Assembly (NCBI GenBank): GCA_001771535.1
Contig: MEUB01000014.1
Location: 1-52,585 of the forward strand
Direction of reading: 5' to 3'
DNA: 52,585 nt
Origin: a candidate division WOR-1 bacterium RIFOXYB2_FULL_37_13
Lineage (GTDB): Bacteria > Margulisbacteria > WOR-1 > XYC2-FULL-46-14 > XYC2-FULL-37-10
A model generated the notes under the pieces. It made no database searches. It was given only the letters and a program-made list of their open reading frames with translations, and was not told where the DNA came from. This document shows, one piece after another, positions 23,097 through 30,891 of this stretch; position 1 is the stretch's first letter, and each line of letters starts with the position of its first letter. The translations under genes and the position numbers were made by a program.

Positions 23097-23130
23097 GCTA
23101 TCAGTATTGATAGTTGTCAAAGTTGATAGC
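23097..23130. promoter_or_regulatory. Operator-like repeats over the AAA-nuclease start site
   Basis: CTATCA (23098-23103), GTAT, TGATAG (23108-23113) form a palindrome over the predicted +1. A third half-site, TGATAGC (23124-23130), also pairs with GCTATCA (23097-23103). The layout suits a repressor with two sites or a leader hairpin. Confidence 0.5.
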
Positions 23131-23144
23131 ATGGGAGGAGAATT

Positions 23145-24707
23145 ATGTTTTTTGAATCTTCAAAGCCTGTTACCGGGAAATATTTCTTTGACAGAGACAA
23201 AGAGCTTGAAGAACTTCTTTCCGCTATTCCAAGGATTGAAAAGGGAGCTACAACTTATATTGCCCTTTTAGGCCACAGGAAAGTCGGCAAAACAAGCCTT
23301 TTGCAAAAGTTCTTGGAAGAAGCCTCGGGCAGAGTCCTCACTGTTAAAATTGATTGCTGGGAAAAAGAAAATCTTTCATTGGAATTTTTTCAGTCTTATC
23401 TTGTCAAAGTAATTGATGCTGTTCTTATTAACCTAGAAATTCCGCTATCTATTGAAGCAGCTCTTTTAAACAAAGAAAAAACATTAAAAGCATTGGTTGA
23501 TATAAAGAATTTAAAAATCAAAGCTTTGGAACCTGGGATTGATGCTCTGATAAGTATTTCTGAAGGGAGATATAATTCAAGCGTTATATCAAGCATAATA
23601 GACTTGCCCGAGAAGCTTGCCATTGAATTGAAAACTTATTTTTTTGTAGTAATCGATGAATTCCAGGAGATTGAAAACTTAAATAAGTTTAAAGATGTAA
23701 AAAATAATATTGGGAATATGTATTCTTTTTTGCGCACAAAATGGCAGGCGCACAAAAGAGTTAATTATTTTGTTGCAGGCTCTAAAATTACCTTAATGAA
23801 AACGATCTTAACTCGTAAAAACTCTCCATTTTTTCAGCACTTTAAGATTATTGAAATAAGATGTTTTCCTGAAAATGAAGCAAAAAAAATGCTCAAAATC
23901 GTTTCATCAAAAATAAAGAAAGAGATTCCTAGTGATTTAATTTTGAAGATTATAGATATATTCGGAACAAACCCATTTTATCTTCAGATAGTAGGAGAAG
24001 AGCTTTGCAGGAATGATCTTATCGATGAAGATGCTCTAAAAATTACTGTGCAGGAAATTCTTTTTAATAGGTCTGGAAGGCTTTATCTTTATTTTGAAGA
24101 TATGCTTGGAAAATATATAGGAAATTCAGCTTCTTTAGAAAACAGCCTGATCGCTATTGCAAAACAAGAAGGAACATTGACTCAAAAAGCTAAAGAATTG
24201 GGAATAACAACAGGAGCTTTAAAAACATGGTTAAAGCGAGTTCCTGATCTAATAGAACAAACTTCTGATATTTATAAAATAAAAGATCAAGCGTTAGGTT
24301 TGTGGCTTAAAAACAGATCTGATTTAAGCCAAACAATTCCTACAACTGTATTGGGGAATGAAGCTGAAAAATTGGTTGCAAAAGTTCTTTCGGAAATAGG
24401 GTTTCAACTGATTTATCAGTCTCAAGCAAGTCGAGGAGCCTTTGATCTGCTTGGAATAATTACAACGCAAAAGATAGGGATTCAAGTTAAGAAAGGAAAA
24501 TTTCCTTTTTATATTAAAGCAAAGGAAATAAATGAAATGAAATTCTGGGCAAAAGAGTTATCATGGAAGCCTGTGCTAGCTGTTGTTTTTTACGATAAAT
24601 GCTTCTTTTATGATGCCGAGAAATTAAAGCAACATGGGGCGCATTTTAAAGTGGAAGAAAAAACGCCATACATAAAGAATATGCTGAAATTTGCGATTGA
24701 TAGATGA
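23145..24707 (+). CDS. AAA ATPase fused to a PD-(D/E)xK-like nuclease domain
   Basis: 520 aa. An archaeal-type AAA domain occupies about residues 10-300: FFDRDKELEELL, Walker A GHRKVGKTS (43-51), Walker B YFFVVIDEFQEIEN near 165-178, sensor-like FVAGSK. A helical and winged-helix middle follows (LTQKAKELGITTGALKTWLKRVP). The C-terminal 120 residues begin GNEAEKLVAKVLSEIGF and carry RGAFDLLGI and IGIQVKKGK. That E...D...QxK order matches restriction-endonuclease-like folds of the Mrr/Hjc kind. It has a strong promoter, an operator-like repeat and a GGGAGGAG Shine-Dalgarno. A nucleic-acid defence role is inferred; the fusion itself is plain in the sequence. Confidence 0.75.
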   Translation: MFFESSKPVTGKYFFDRDKELEELLSAIPRIEKGATTYIALLGHRKVGKTSLLQKFLEEASGRVLTVKIDCWEKENLSLEFFQSYLVKVIDAVLINLEIPLSIEAALLNKEKTLKALVDIKNLKIKALEPGIDALISISEGRYNSSVISSIIDLPEKLAIELKTYFFVVIDEFQEIENLNKFKDVKNNIGNMYSFLRTKWQAHKRVNYFVAGSKITLMKTILTRKNSPFFQHFKIIEIRCFPENEAKKMLKIVSSKIKKEIPSDLILKIIDIFGTNPFYLQIVGEELCRNDLIDEDALKITVQEILFNRSGRLYLYFEDMLGKYIGNSASLENSLIAIAKQEGTLTQKAKELGITTGALKTWLKRVPDLIEQTSDIYKIKDQALGLWLKNRSDLSQTIPTTVLGNEAEKLVAKVLSEIGFQLIYQSQASRGAFDLLGIITTQKIGIQVKKGKFPFYIKAKEINEMKFWAKELSWKPVLAVVFYDKCFFYDAEKLKQHGAHFKVEEKTPYIKNMLKFAIDR

Positions 24708-24730
24708 TTTATTTGTTCTAACCAAAAGTC

Positions 24731-24761
24731 AAAAAGCCCGCCAGAATCACAGCGGGCTTTT
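24731..24761 (+). terminator. Terminator after the AAA-nuclease gene
   Basis: AAAAGCCCGC and GCGGGCTTTT are near-perfect arms ending in a T run, 24 bases past the stop. Its left half matches the terminator at 22450. Confidence 0.85.
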
Positions 24762-24786
24762 GTGAAAGAGCCATTTTTTTCTTACT

Positions 24787-24890
24787 AAGGAATCAGGGCT
24801 ATGATGCTATTTGCCCAATCACGACAAAATACTCTGATTGCATCAATAGCTAACTCCCTGCTTGGTTTTGCCAAGGAACCCATCAGAAAG
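24787..24890 (-). pseudogene. Remnant of a second copy of the 22479-type gene
   Basis: Read leftward it gives SRELAIDAIRVFCRD and IIALIP before a TAG, matching KELAVAIIVAFSRF and LIALIPEQ at the end of the 22479 gene. At DNA level GGAATCAGGGCTATGA and AGCTAACTCC are shared. A frame change near FLGK shows it is not functional. The rest of the gene is missing; the next 60 bases lead into the 24954 gene. Confidence 0.65.
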
Positions 24891-24953
24891 ATTGAAATTT
24901 CTTTAAATTATTGTTGATACTAAAAAAACATTCCAGCAAGAAAGGGGAAAGTC

Positions 24954-26423
24954 ATGACACAATTACTGGTACAAAGCCATATCCCTCCTTCGCCCGTTTT
25001 ATCTAGTATAATTAGAATTGCCGAGGCTGTCAGTTATGGGAACAGAGTTAATCGCCTATCCGGAGGTTTACAAGGAGAAAAAGATATTGGAGTTTTTTGG
25101 GGAGCAGAAAAATTTACTTCCAAAACCGGAGAAGCAAAAACCCTTGAAATATATAACCTTATTAACCCCAGCAAAGAGATGGTCAAAAGATTAACCTCTC
25201 TTTGGAAATTGACATGGAAACTTGGAATCCCAGAAGAGGGAAAGGTTGATAGGCTTGTTATAGATCAATTAGAAAAAAGCCTTCTTGTTAACGATCAGCA
25301 GATGTCTTTGATGTTAAAAAACGCGAATGATACTATTTTAGTTGCTAGGGATTTGGAAACAGGAGAAATTGTTGCTGCCATTTGGGGAGTTCCTTATAAT
25401 GTCGGAGAAAATGGCTTTATTCCCCATACTTATGACGCCATGACCAATCAAAAGACCTTTTGCTATTCTATGTTTGACGGCAATTTAAAATCGTGTATTT
25501 CTGTTGTCGTCCATCCCGATTACAATGGATTAAAAGATTCCGTTGAAAATAGTGTAGGAGAATGGGTTAGAAATCAAGCTGCCATTGCTACTTTACGACA
25601 TCCCAGAGAATACAAGGTTATCGCGTATTCAAGGCCGAGCTCTTTAAAGTTTTTTACTGAGCTTGTTTTGTGGTTGAGGCAGGAACATGGCTATGTGGTT
25701 TGTTATAGTGAGGAAAAAGAAAAATGGGTTGCCAAAAAAGATGGAATAATGCATGAGATCAAGATAAGCCCAAAAGGGATAGAAATAGAAGGGCTGTTAT
25801 ATCGGCATAAGGATATTAACAGTTCAGTTGAAATTATCCCGACGTTAGATGGTTATACGGTTGGTCGAAATGGCAAACGAGTTATAACTGACTATATTGG
25901 CGTGCGTCTAGAGGGAGAAACGGACTATCTTGTGCCGATAAGGCCTTATTTAGAAAAGGCGAATTTTGACCAGATGATAAGGTTTCATGGTGGAGGGGAG
26001 CTTGGCGGGCGGGGAGGGGGTAAGCTTATAAATATTTTTTTAAACGGGAAAAGGGATCCAATCTCTTTGGATTACAACATTGTTTTTGAATTTCCTCTTT
26101 TGGAGTTAATGGATAAGAAGCTGTTTTCTGATGTTTATTTATTGTGTACGGAAGCACAACAAGATTTTTTAAGGAAAGCTGTGTTATATCCTGACAGCTT
26201 AAGACATGAATTAAGAAGAAAACCTCTTCATTCTAAAGTGTTATTGCATGGGGCTTTTAGCTTTGAAAAGATAAATATGTTCTGGCTCCCTTTTATAAGA
26301 AAGCATAGATCAATGTTGGATGATTTTTTTGGAGAAATATCAGTTTCAATAAAAACAGAGGCGCAGGCAACAGAGTTATATAAACAATTGATTGATTTGG
26401 CTGACATCAATCGAGAGTTGTAA
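24954..26423 (+). CDS. Unknown 489-aa protein with a possible GNAT-like central domain
   Basis: 489 aa, cytosolic. Start fixed by AAGGGGAAAG upstream of ATG 24954. Residues 60-230 show an acyltransferase-like pattern: NPSKEMVKRLTSLWKLTW, then a strand ILVARDLETGEIVAAIWGVP, and after it SCISVVVHPDYNGLKDSVENS followed by a helix. A motif VHPxYNGxG-like at this point is where GNAT enzymes bind acetyl-CoA, but the R/QxxGxG is not clear. The last 200 residues (including HGGGELGGRGGGKL) match nothing I know. It converges on the efflux operon with a six-base gap. The GNAT reading is tentative. Confidence 0.4.
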   Translation: MTQLLVQSHIPPSPVLSSIIRIAEAVSYGNRVNRLSGGLQGEKDIGVFWGAEKFTSKTGEAKTLEIYNLINPSKEMVKRLTSLWKLTWKLGIPEEGKVDRLVIDQLEKSLLVNDQQMSLMLKNANDTILVARDLETGEIVAAIWGVPYNVGENGFIPHTYDAMTNQKTFCYSMFDGNLKSCISVVVHPDYNGLKDSVENSVGEWVRNQAAIATLRHPREYKVIAYSRPSSLKFFTELVLWLRQEHGYVVCYSEEKEKWVAKKDGIMHEIKISPKGIEIEGLLYRHKDINSSVEIIPTLDGYTVGRNGKRVITDYIGVRLEGETDYLVPIRPYLEKANFDQMIRFHGGGELGGRGGGKLINIFLNGKRDPISLDYNIVFEFPLLELMDKKLFSDVYLLCTEAQQDFLRKAVLYPDSLRHELRRKPLHSKVLLHGAFSFEKINMFWLPFIRKHRSMLDDFFGEISVSIKTEAQATELYKQLIDLADINREL

Positions 26424-26429
26424 ATCTTT

Positions 26430-27635
26430 TCATTCGTATCTTAAGGCTTCTACAGGATTAAGATTTCCGGCTCTTATGGCGGGATAAACTCCCGAAAAAA
26501 TGCCGATTATTACGGAGACTGTGCAAGCAAGAAATACCGACCAGACCGAAACGGTAAGAGGAAGATTTAAAAAATACATTATTGTAAGAGAGGCTATTAT
26601 TCCAAGCACAATGCCTATTGTCCCGCCTATAAAACTTATAACCGTAGCTTCAACAACAAATTGCGTAAAAATATCATTCCTTTTTGCTCCTATTGCTTTC
26701 CTGATGCCTATTTCCCTTGTCCGTTCTGTTACAGACACAAGCATTATATTCATAATGCCGATACTTCCAACTAAAAGGGATATTGCCGCTATGCCTCCCA
26801 CAACACCTGTTAAAATGCCAAGTATCCCATTTAAAAGGTCTAGCGATTCTTCCTGGGTGTCAACTCTAAAATCCTTTTTACCGTGCCTTATGAGAAGAAT
26901 ATTTTCAACTTCCGCCTTTAATTTTTCTATATCATCTTCTTTTATTGCGGACATTCCCATTTCTATAACGCTATCAGTATTGTAAAGCTCTTCCGCCGCT
27001 GTTATGGGAATTGCGACAATGTCATCATAATCAAATCCGACCATCGTCCCTTTTTTTGTAAAGACGCCGATTACGGTAAAAAAGTAACCCTTTAGCTTGA
27101 TTCTTTCTCCAACGGGAGAAAGTCCCCCAAACAATTTTTGGGCAACGGTTGGACCTAAAACCATAACCTTTTTTTGTTCTGCTATATCGGCCTCGCTGAA
27201 AAATCTCCCATCTTTTACAGCATGGGTAAAAACGTAAACATAATCCGGTGAAACACCAAAAACAAAAGGAATTTTATGTGTTATCCTTCCATAACCTACT
27301 TCTCCTTTTCTTATGATACGGGGATCTATATATTTTAAATATTTGGATTTTTCTTTTATAGCTATAGCATCTTTATATGTGAGCTTTGAATCAAGCATGC
27401 TCAGTGTTCCAAAAGGGCCTTCCCCTTCCTGCCATGCTCTTACTTCCAGATAATTTGTTCCTTCCCCAAAGCTGGATATACTTGCGTGGATATAGGCTTT
27501 AGCCCCTTCTCCCATGCTGACAAGGACTATGACGGCAAAGACACCGATTATTACTCCAAGCATTGTAAGAAAAGTTCTCACTTTGTTTGATCCTAAAGCT
27601 TTTAGCGCCATTATTACGTTTTCTATTATTTTCAT
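26430..27635 (-). CDS. MacB-type ABC transporter permease
   Basis: 401 aa. N-terminal helix (NKVRTFLTMLGVIIGVFAVIVLVSM), a MacB-type periplasmic domain of about 220 residues, and three C-terminal helices with the FtsX-like ISLLVGSIGIMNIMLVSVTERTREIGIRKAIGA. These permeases use mechanotransmission to push substrates into a TolC channel. It is separate from its ATPase, which starts in an ATGA overlap upstream. Last gene of the operon tolC-like, macA-like, ATPase, permease. Substrate unknown (macrolides, peptides or lipids are the usual range). Confidence 0.92.
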   Translation of the reverse strand: MKIIENVIMALKALGSNKVRTFLTMLGVIIGVFAVIVLVSMGEGAKAYIHASISSFGEGTNYLEVRAWQEGEGPFGTLSMLDSKLTYKDAIAIKEKSKYLKYIDPRIIRKGEVGYGRITHKIPFVFGVSPDYVYVFTHAVKDGRFFSEADIAEQKKVMVLGPTVAQKLFGGLSPVGERIKLKGYFFTVIGVFTKKGTMVGFDYDDIVAIPITAAEELYNTDSVIEMGMSAIKEDDIEKLKAEVENILLIRHGKKDFRVDTQEESLDLLNGILGILTGVVGGIAAISLLVGSIGIMNIMLVSVTERTREIGIRKAIGAKRNDIFTQFVVEATVISFIGGTIGIVLGIIASLTIMYFLNLPLTVSVWSVFLACTVSVIIGIFSGVYPAIRAGNLNPVEALRYE

Positions 27636-28339
27636 TGTATTTTTACCTGTTCAAGGGTTTGGTCTTCTACCAGATTCCCGTCTTTTAGGATGATTTTCCT
27701 TTTTGTGTAAGAAGCAATATCCGGTTCATGCGTGACAAGTATTATTGTCATTCCGTTATTATTTAAATTTTGTAAAATCTTTAGGATTTCGACGCTGCTT
27801 TTGCTGTCAAGATTTCCTGTCGGCTCATCGGCCAAAAGCAGGGCAGGGTGATTTATAAGCGCTCTTGCGATTGCGACCCTTTGCATTTGTCCTCCCGACA
27901 TTTCTCTTGGATAATGGGTTGCCCTGTCCTTAAGATTGACAGCTTCCAGGATTTGACTGGAGGCTTTTTCTCTGTCGATTTTATTTTTACCGGCGTATAT
28001 CATTGGAAGTTCAATATTTTCAAGAGCAGTAAGACGGGGCAAGAGATTGAACATTTGGAAAACAAACCCGATTTTCCGGTTCCTGACTATGGCAAGTTCA
28101 TTATCATTTAAATTTTCCGTATCTATTTTGTCCAGGATGATTTTGCCGGAAGAAGGCTTGTCTAAACAGCCTATCATGTTCATTAGCGTGGATTTGCCGC
28201 AGCCTGAAGGACCCATAATGGAGACAAATTCACCCTTAAAAACTTCAAAAGAGATTTCTCTTAGGGCAGGGACATCAACAGCGCCAAGCTTATAAGTCTT
28301 CTTGAGGCTTTCTAATCTTATGGTTGAGTTCTCATTCAT
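27632..28339 (-). CDS. MacB/LolD-type ABC transporter ATP-binding protein
   Basis: 235 aa. Walker A GPSGCGKST, Q loop FVFQMFNLLPRLTALENIELPMIYAG, signature MSGGQMQRVAIARALINHP, Walker B LLLADEPTGNLDSKSS, H loop VTHEPDIA. The DEPTGNLD text is typical of the MacB/LolD/FtsE subgroup. It overlaps the adaptor gene upstream by eight bases and the permease gene downstream by four. Supplies ATP hydrolysis for the permease at 26430. Confidence 0.95.
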   Translation of the reverse strand: MNENSTIRLESLKKTYKLGAVDVPALREISFEVFKGEFVSIMGPSGCGKSTLMNMIGCLDKPSSGKIILDKIDTENLNDNELAIVRNRKIGFVFQMFNLLPRLTALENIELPMIYAGKNKIDREKASSQILEAVNLKDRATHYPREMSGGQMQRVAIARALINHPALLLADEPTGNLDSKSSVEILKILQNLNNNGMTIILVTHEPDIASYTKRKIILKDGNLVEDQTLEQVKIQ

Positions 28340-29327
28340 TATTATTGATATTATTTTGGATCTTTACTTTTACTCCATTTTCTAGCTCAAGGACATTTGA
28401 TGCTGCCACTTCGTCTCCTTCGTTTAATCCTTTTAATATCTCAACGTTGGCTGGATCTTTCATTCCCACATCAATCAAAGCCTCAAATGCTTTATTGCCT
28501 TTTATCACATATGCGACTGTTTCTCTTCTTTTATTTTGGGCAATCGCGGAACGCGGAATTATTAAGGCATTTTCTTTTTCTTTGATTAGCATGTCTACGT
28601 TTACGGTCATTCCGGGTTTAAATTTATCCATAGCTTCTTTTGGCAGAGAAACCTTGGCTCTAAATATTTTATTTTCTTCATCAGGCTTTATTATTCCGCC
28701 GGTTTTTTTCAGCTCAGCTTTATAATTTATCCATGTTATTTTACCTACGAAAGTTTGGTTAAGATAAGCATCCGAATAAAGGTTTACATCTTGTCCGAGG
28801 TTTGCGCTTGCTATATCTGCTTCGTCAATTTGAATTTCCACCCACAATTCATCCATATTTATTACGGTTATAACAGGGATGCCCGGCGGGACAATTTCTC
28901 CTACATTTACTTTTACCTGGGTAATAACCCCGTCAATTGGAGCTACAATCCTTTTGTTTTCCATAATAGTTCGGGCGTTTTGAAGCTGTTGCTCAGAAGC
29001 AAACCCCTGTTCAAAAAGTTCCTGAGTGCTTTCATAGTCGAGCTTGGCTTGCTCATAGGAATCTAATGTTGCCAGAATTTTTCCTGATGCAACTTTGTCT
29101 CCTTCTTTAACGTTTAATTTTATAACCCTTCCTCCAATGCTTGAACCTAGCTCTGCCATTTTGGCAGTCAATGTTCCGGGAGTTGAAATGTAAGAAGCTA
29201 TTTTGCCTACGCGGGCAAAATCTGTTGCAACAGAAACTGTTTTACCGCGCGAAACAAAAAACAAATAGGCAATGCACAGCAAAACTAAAATACCCACTAG
29301 AATAAACAGCTTTTTTCCTTTAAACAT
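28332..29327 (-). CDS. MacA-like periplasmic adaptor (HlyD/MFP family)
   Basis: 331 aa. An N-terminal membrane anchor (KLFILVGILVLLCIAYLFFVS), then a lipoyl-like half-motif (IGGRVIKLNVKEGDKVASGKILATLD), a short helical hairpin (YESTQELFEQGFASEQQLQNARTIM), the second lipoyl half (IVAPIDGVITQVKVNVGEIVPPG), and a beta-barrel domain. It joins the inner-membrane permease to the TolC-like channel. The hairpin is shorter than in E. coli MacA. AGGAGG precedes ATG 29327, and the gene follows the TolC-like gene by 12 bases. Confidence 0.92.
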   Translation of the reverse strand: MFKGKKLFILVGILVLLCIAYLFFVSRGKTVSVATDFARVGKIASYISTPGTLTAKMAELGSSIGGRVIKLNVKEGDKVASGKILATLDSYEQAKLDYESTQELFEQGFASEQQLQNARTIMENKRIVAPIDGVITQVKVNVGEIVPPGIPVITVINMDELWVEIQIDEADIASANLGQDVNLYSDAYLNQTFVGKITWINYKAELKKTGGIIKPDEENKIFRAKVSLPKEAMDKFKPGMTVNVDMLIKEKENALIIPRSAIAQNKRRETVAYVIKGNKAFEALIDVGMKDPANVEILKGLNEGDEVAASNVLELENGVKVKIQNNINNNE

Positions 29328-29339
29328 ATTTTTTCCTCC

Positions 29340-30656
29340 TTAGATAATTTCTTTGCCGACTAATTTATTTAATTTTGCCTTGGCGATTTTCAAACTAAAT
29401 TGGGTGTTTAAATCATCTAATCTGGCCTGTGTTAAGGCGACTTCTGCGTCAATTACCTCAAGGTTCATTCCAACCCCCGCAGAATATCGTATGCTTGCCA
29501 CTTTATAATTTTCTTCTGCCAGGCTAAGGGCTTTTGTCGCGCTTGCGATTGTTTCCTGCGCGGATTTTAAGTCTGAATAGGCATTTCTTATTTCAAGCGC
29601 GATATTGTTTTTTATAGCTGTTTCGTTTGCCTCTTGTACCGATAAATTTGCTGATGCTTCATTTATTTTGCCGTAGAGCTTAACATCTAAAATATTCCAT
29701 GATGCGGTTGCAAGCGCGGACCATGAATTTATGTCTGTCGCGTATGTGGGATATTGCGTATAGGCGGTATTGTATGTTCCAACAAGCATTACGGATGGAA
29801 ATAAATCTGATTTTTTGACTTTCAGGTTTTCTTCCGCTGATTCTTTTGTCAGTTTGAATTTTTTCCAGTCCGAACGGTTTTCGTAAGCTGTTTTTAGTAT
29901 GCCTTCATAAGGGGGAAGCAATTCTACAGTACAGGAAAAATCTGAATATTCAACTTTCAGCTTGTCGTCGAAAGAATATCCCAACGCGTTGTTTAGGGTA
30001 TTGCGGGCAATTATCAGGTCGTTCTTGGATTTTGTAATATTTATTTCTGCGTTTATTAATTGGACTTCCGCGCGCAATACATCTGCCTTGGTTGATGTCC
30101 CTGATGAAAACATGGTATTTGTTTTTTCTAAAAGATTTTGGGCTCTTGCGTAGGATTGGCTGGATAGTTCGACAAGTTTTTCGGCTTTTATCACGGCATA
30201 ATATGCTTTTGTAGTATCAAATTTTACGGACAATATTGTCTCTTTTAAAGTTTCAAGAGCCATGTCGTAATTTTTCTTTGCAATACTCAAGCTGGAGGAT
30301 AGTTTGCCCCCTGTAAATACCGGCTGAACCAGTTTAAAGTCCAGATTTCTAGTTGGCAGATTGGGGTCGACTCCGGTAGTAAACCTCTGTGTTGACGAAA
30401 CCGTGCCAACTGTGGTTGTAAATTCTACCTGGTAAGGTTTTGAATAAATAGTTCCGGCTGAAGCGTCGATTTGCACAGTAGGGAAATAGGCGCCTGTGGC
30501 TTGGAATACTTGAGAGTTAGCTCCGTCAAGGCTTTTTTTTGCCGCAATTACAGAAGGATTGTTTTCTGTCGCGACTTTAATGCTTTCGTTCAGATTAAGA
30601 GCTATTGTGGAGATTGGTAGCGATAAGACAAAAATCAGGACAAGGATTTTTTTCAT
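29340..30656 (-). CDS. TolC-like outer-membrane efflux protein
   Basis: 438 aa from ATG 30656, preceded by GGGAGGAAC; a 22-codon longer frame overlaps the promoter and is rejected. Signal peptide KKILVLIFVLSLPISTIA. Two repeated halves of the OEP family: LNLNESIKVATENNPSVIAAKKSL at the front and, later, a similar long helix pair with SYARAQNLLEKTNTMFSSGT and NYKVASIRYSAGVGMNLEVIDAEVAL. The protein forms the trimeric exit channel. It leads the four-gene efflux operon. Confidence 0.92.
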   Translation of the reverse strand: MKKILVLIFVLSLPISTIALNLNESIKVATENNPSVIAAKKSLDGANSQVFQATGAYFPTVQIDASAGTIYSKPYQVEFTTTVGTVSSTQRFTTGVDPNLPTRNLDFKLVQPVFTGGKLSSSLSIAKKNYDMALETLKETILSVKFDTTKAYYAVIKAEKLVELSSQSYARAQNLLEKTNTMFSSGTSTKADVLRAEVQLINAEINITKSKNDLIIARNTLNNALGYSFDDKLKVEYSDFSCTVELLPPYEGILKTAYENRSDWKKFKLTKESAEENLKVKKSDLFPSVMLVGTYNTAYTQYPTYATDINSWSALATASWNILDVKLYGKINEASANLSVQEANETAIKNNIALEIRNAYSDLKSAQETIASATKALSLAEENYKVASIRYSAGVGMNLEVIDAEVALTQARLDDLNTQFSLKIAKAKLNKLVGKEII

Positions 30657-30666
30657 TCTTGTTCCT

Positions 30667-30713
30667 CCCGGAAATTTAATACGGGTTATTATAGCATTCG
30701 AACCCGGAAATTT
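30667..30713. promoter_or_regulatory. Efflux operon promoter flanked by an 11-bp direct repeat
   Basis: CCCGGAAATTT occurs at 30667-30677 and 30703-30713. Between them, read leftward, is TGcTATAAT with -10 at 30693-30688. The pair brackets the core promoter, so binding there could repress or activate the efflux genes. Confidence 0.5.
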
Positions 30714-30731
30714 CGAGTCCAAAATCTCCGC

Positions 30732-30834
30732 TTGATTTTTTATCCTTATATGGTATAAATAACCTTTGTTGTTTAAAAGATATTAAAAAGCCCGCAGAGG
30801 CCTGAGAATGTTTTTTTGCTTTTGCGGGTTTTTT
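30732..30834 (+). ncRNA. Possible short RNA or attenuator leader upstream of the kinase gene
   Basis: TTGATT (30732-30737), 16 bases, extended -10 TGgTATAAA (30754-30759). About 20 bases after the predicted start, a hairpin opens: CCCGCA (30791-30796) pairs with TGCGGG (30823-30828), followed by TTTTTT. No reading frame lies between. The unit would give an RNA of roughly 65-70 nt, or act as an attenuator for the kinase gene at 30892. Confidence 0.35.
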
Positions 30835-30891
30835 GTTTGCAATTTTTATTTTGTTTTTTCGATATATTATATGAGAAAGGCGGAAATAAAC

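Noticed and set aside
22479-23132. Longer form of the 174-aa gene
   Set aside because: The extra N-terminus translates the poly-C tract into glycines and passes through the opposite promoter; GTG 23003 has a proper Shine-Dalgarno.
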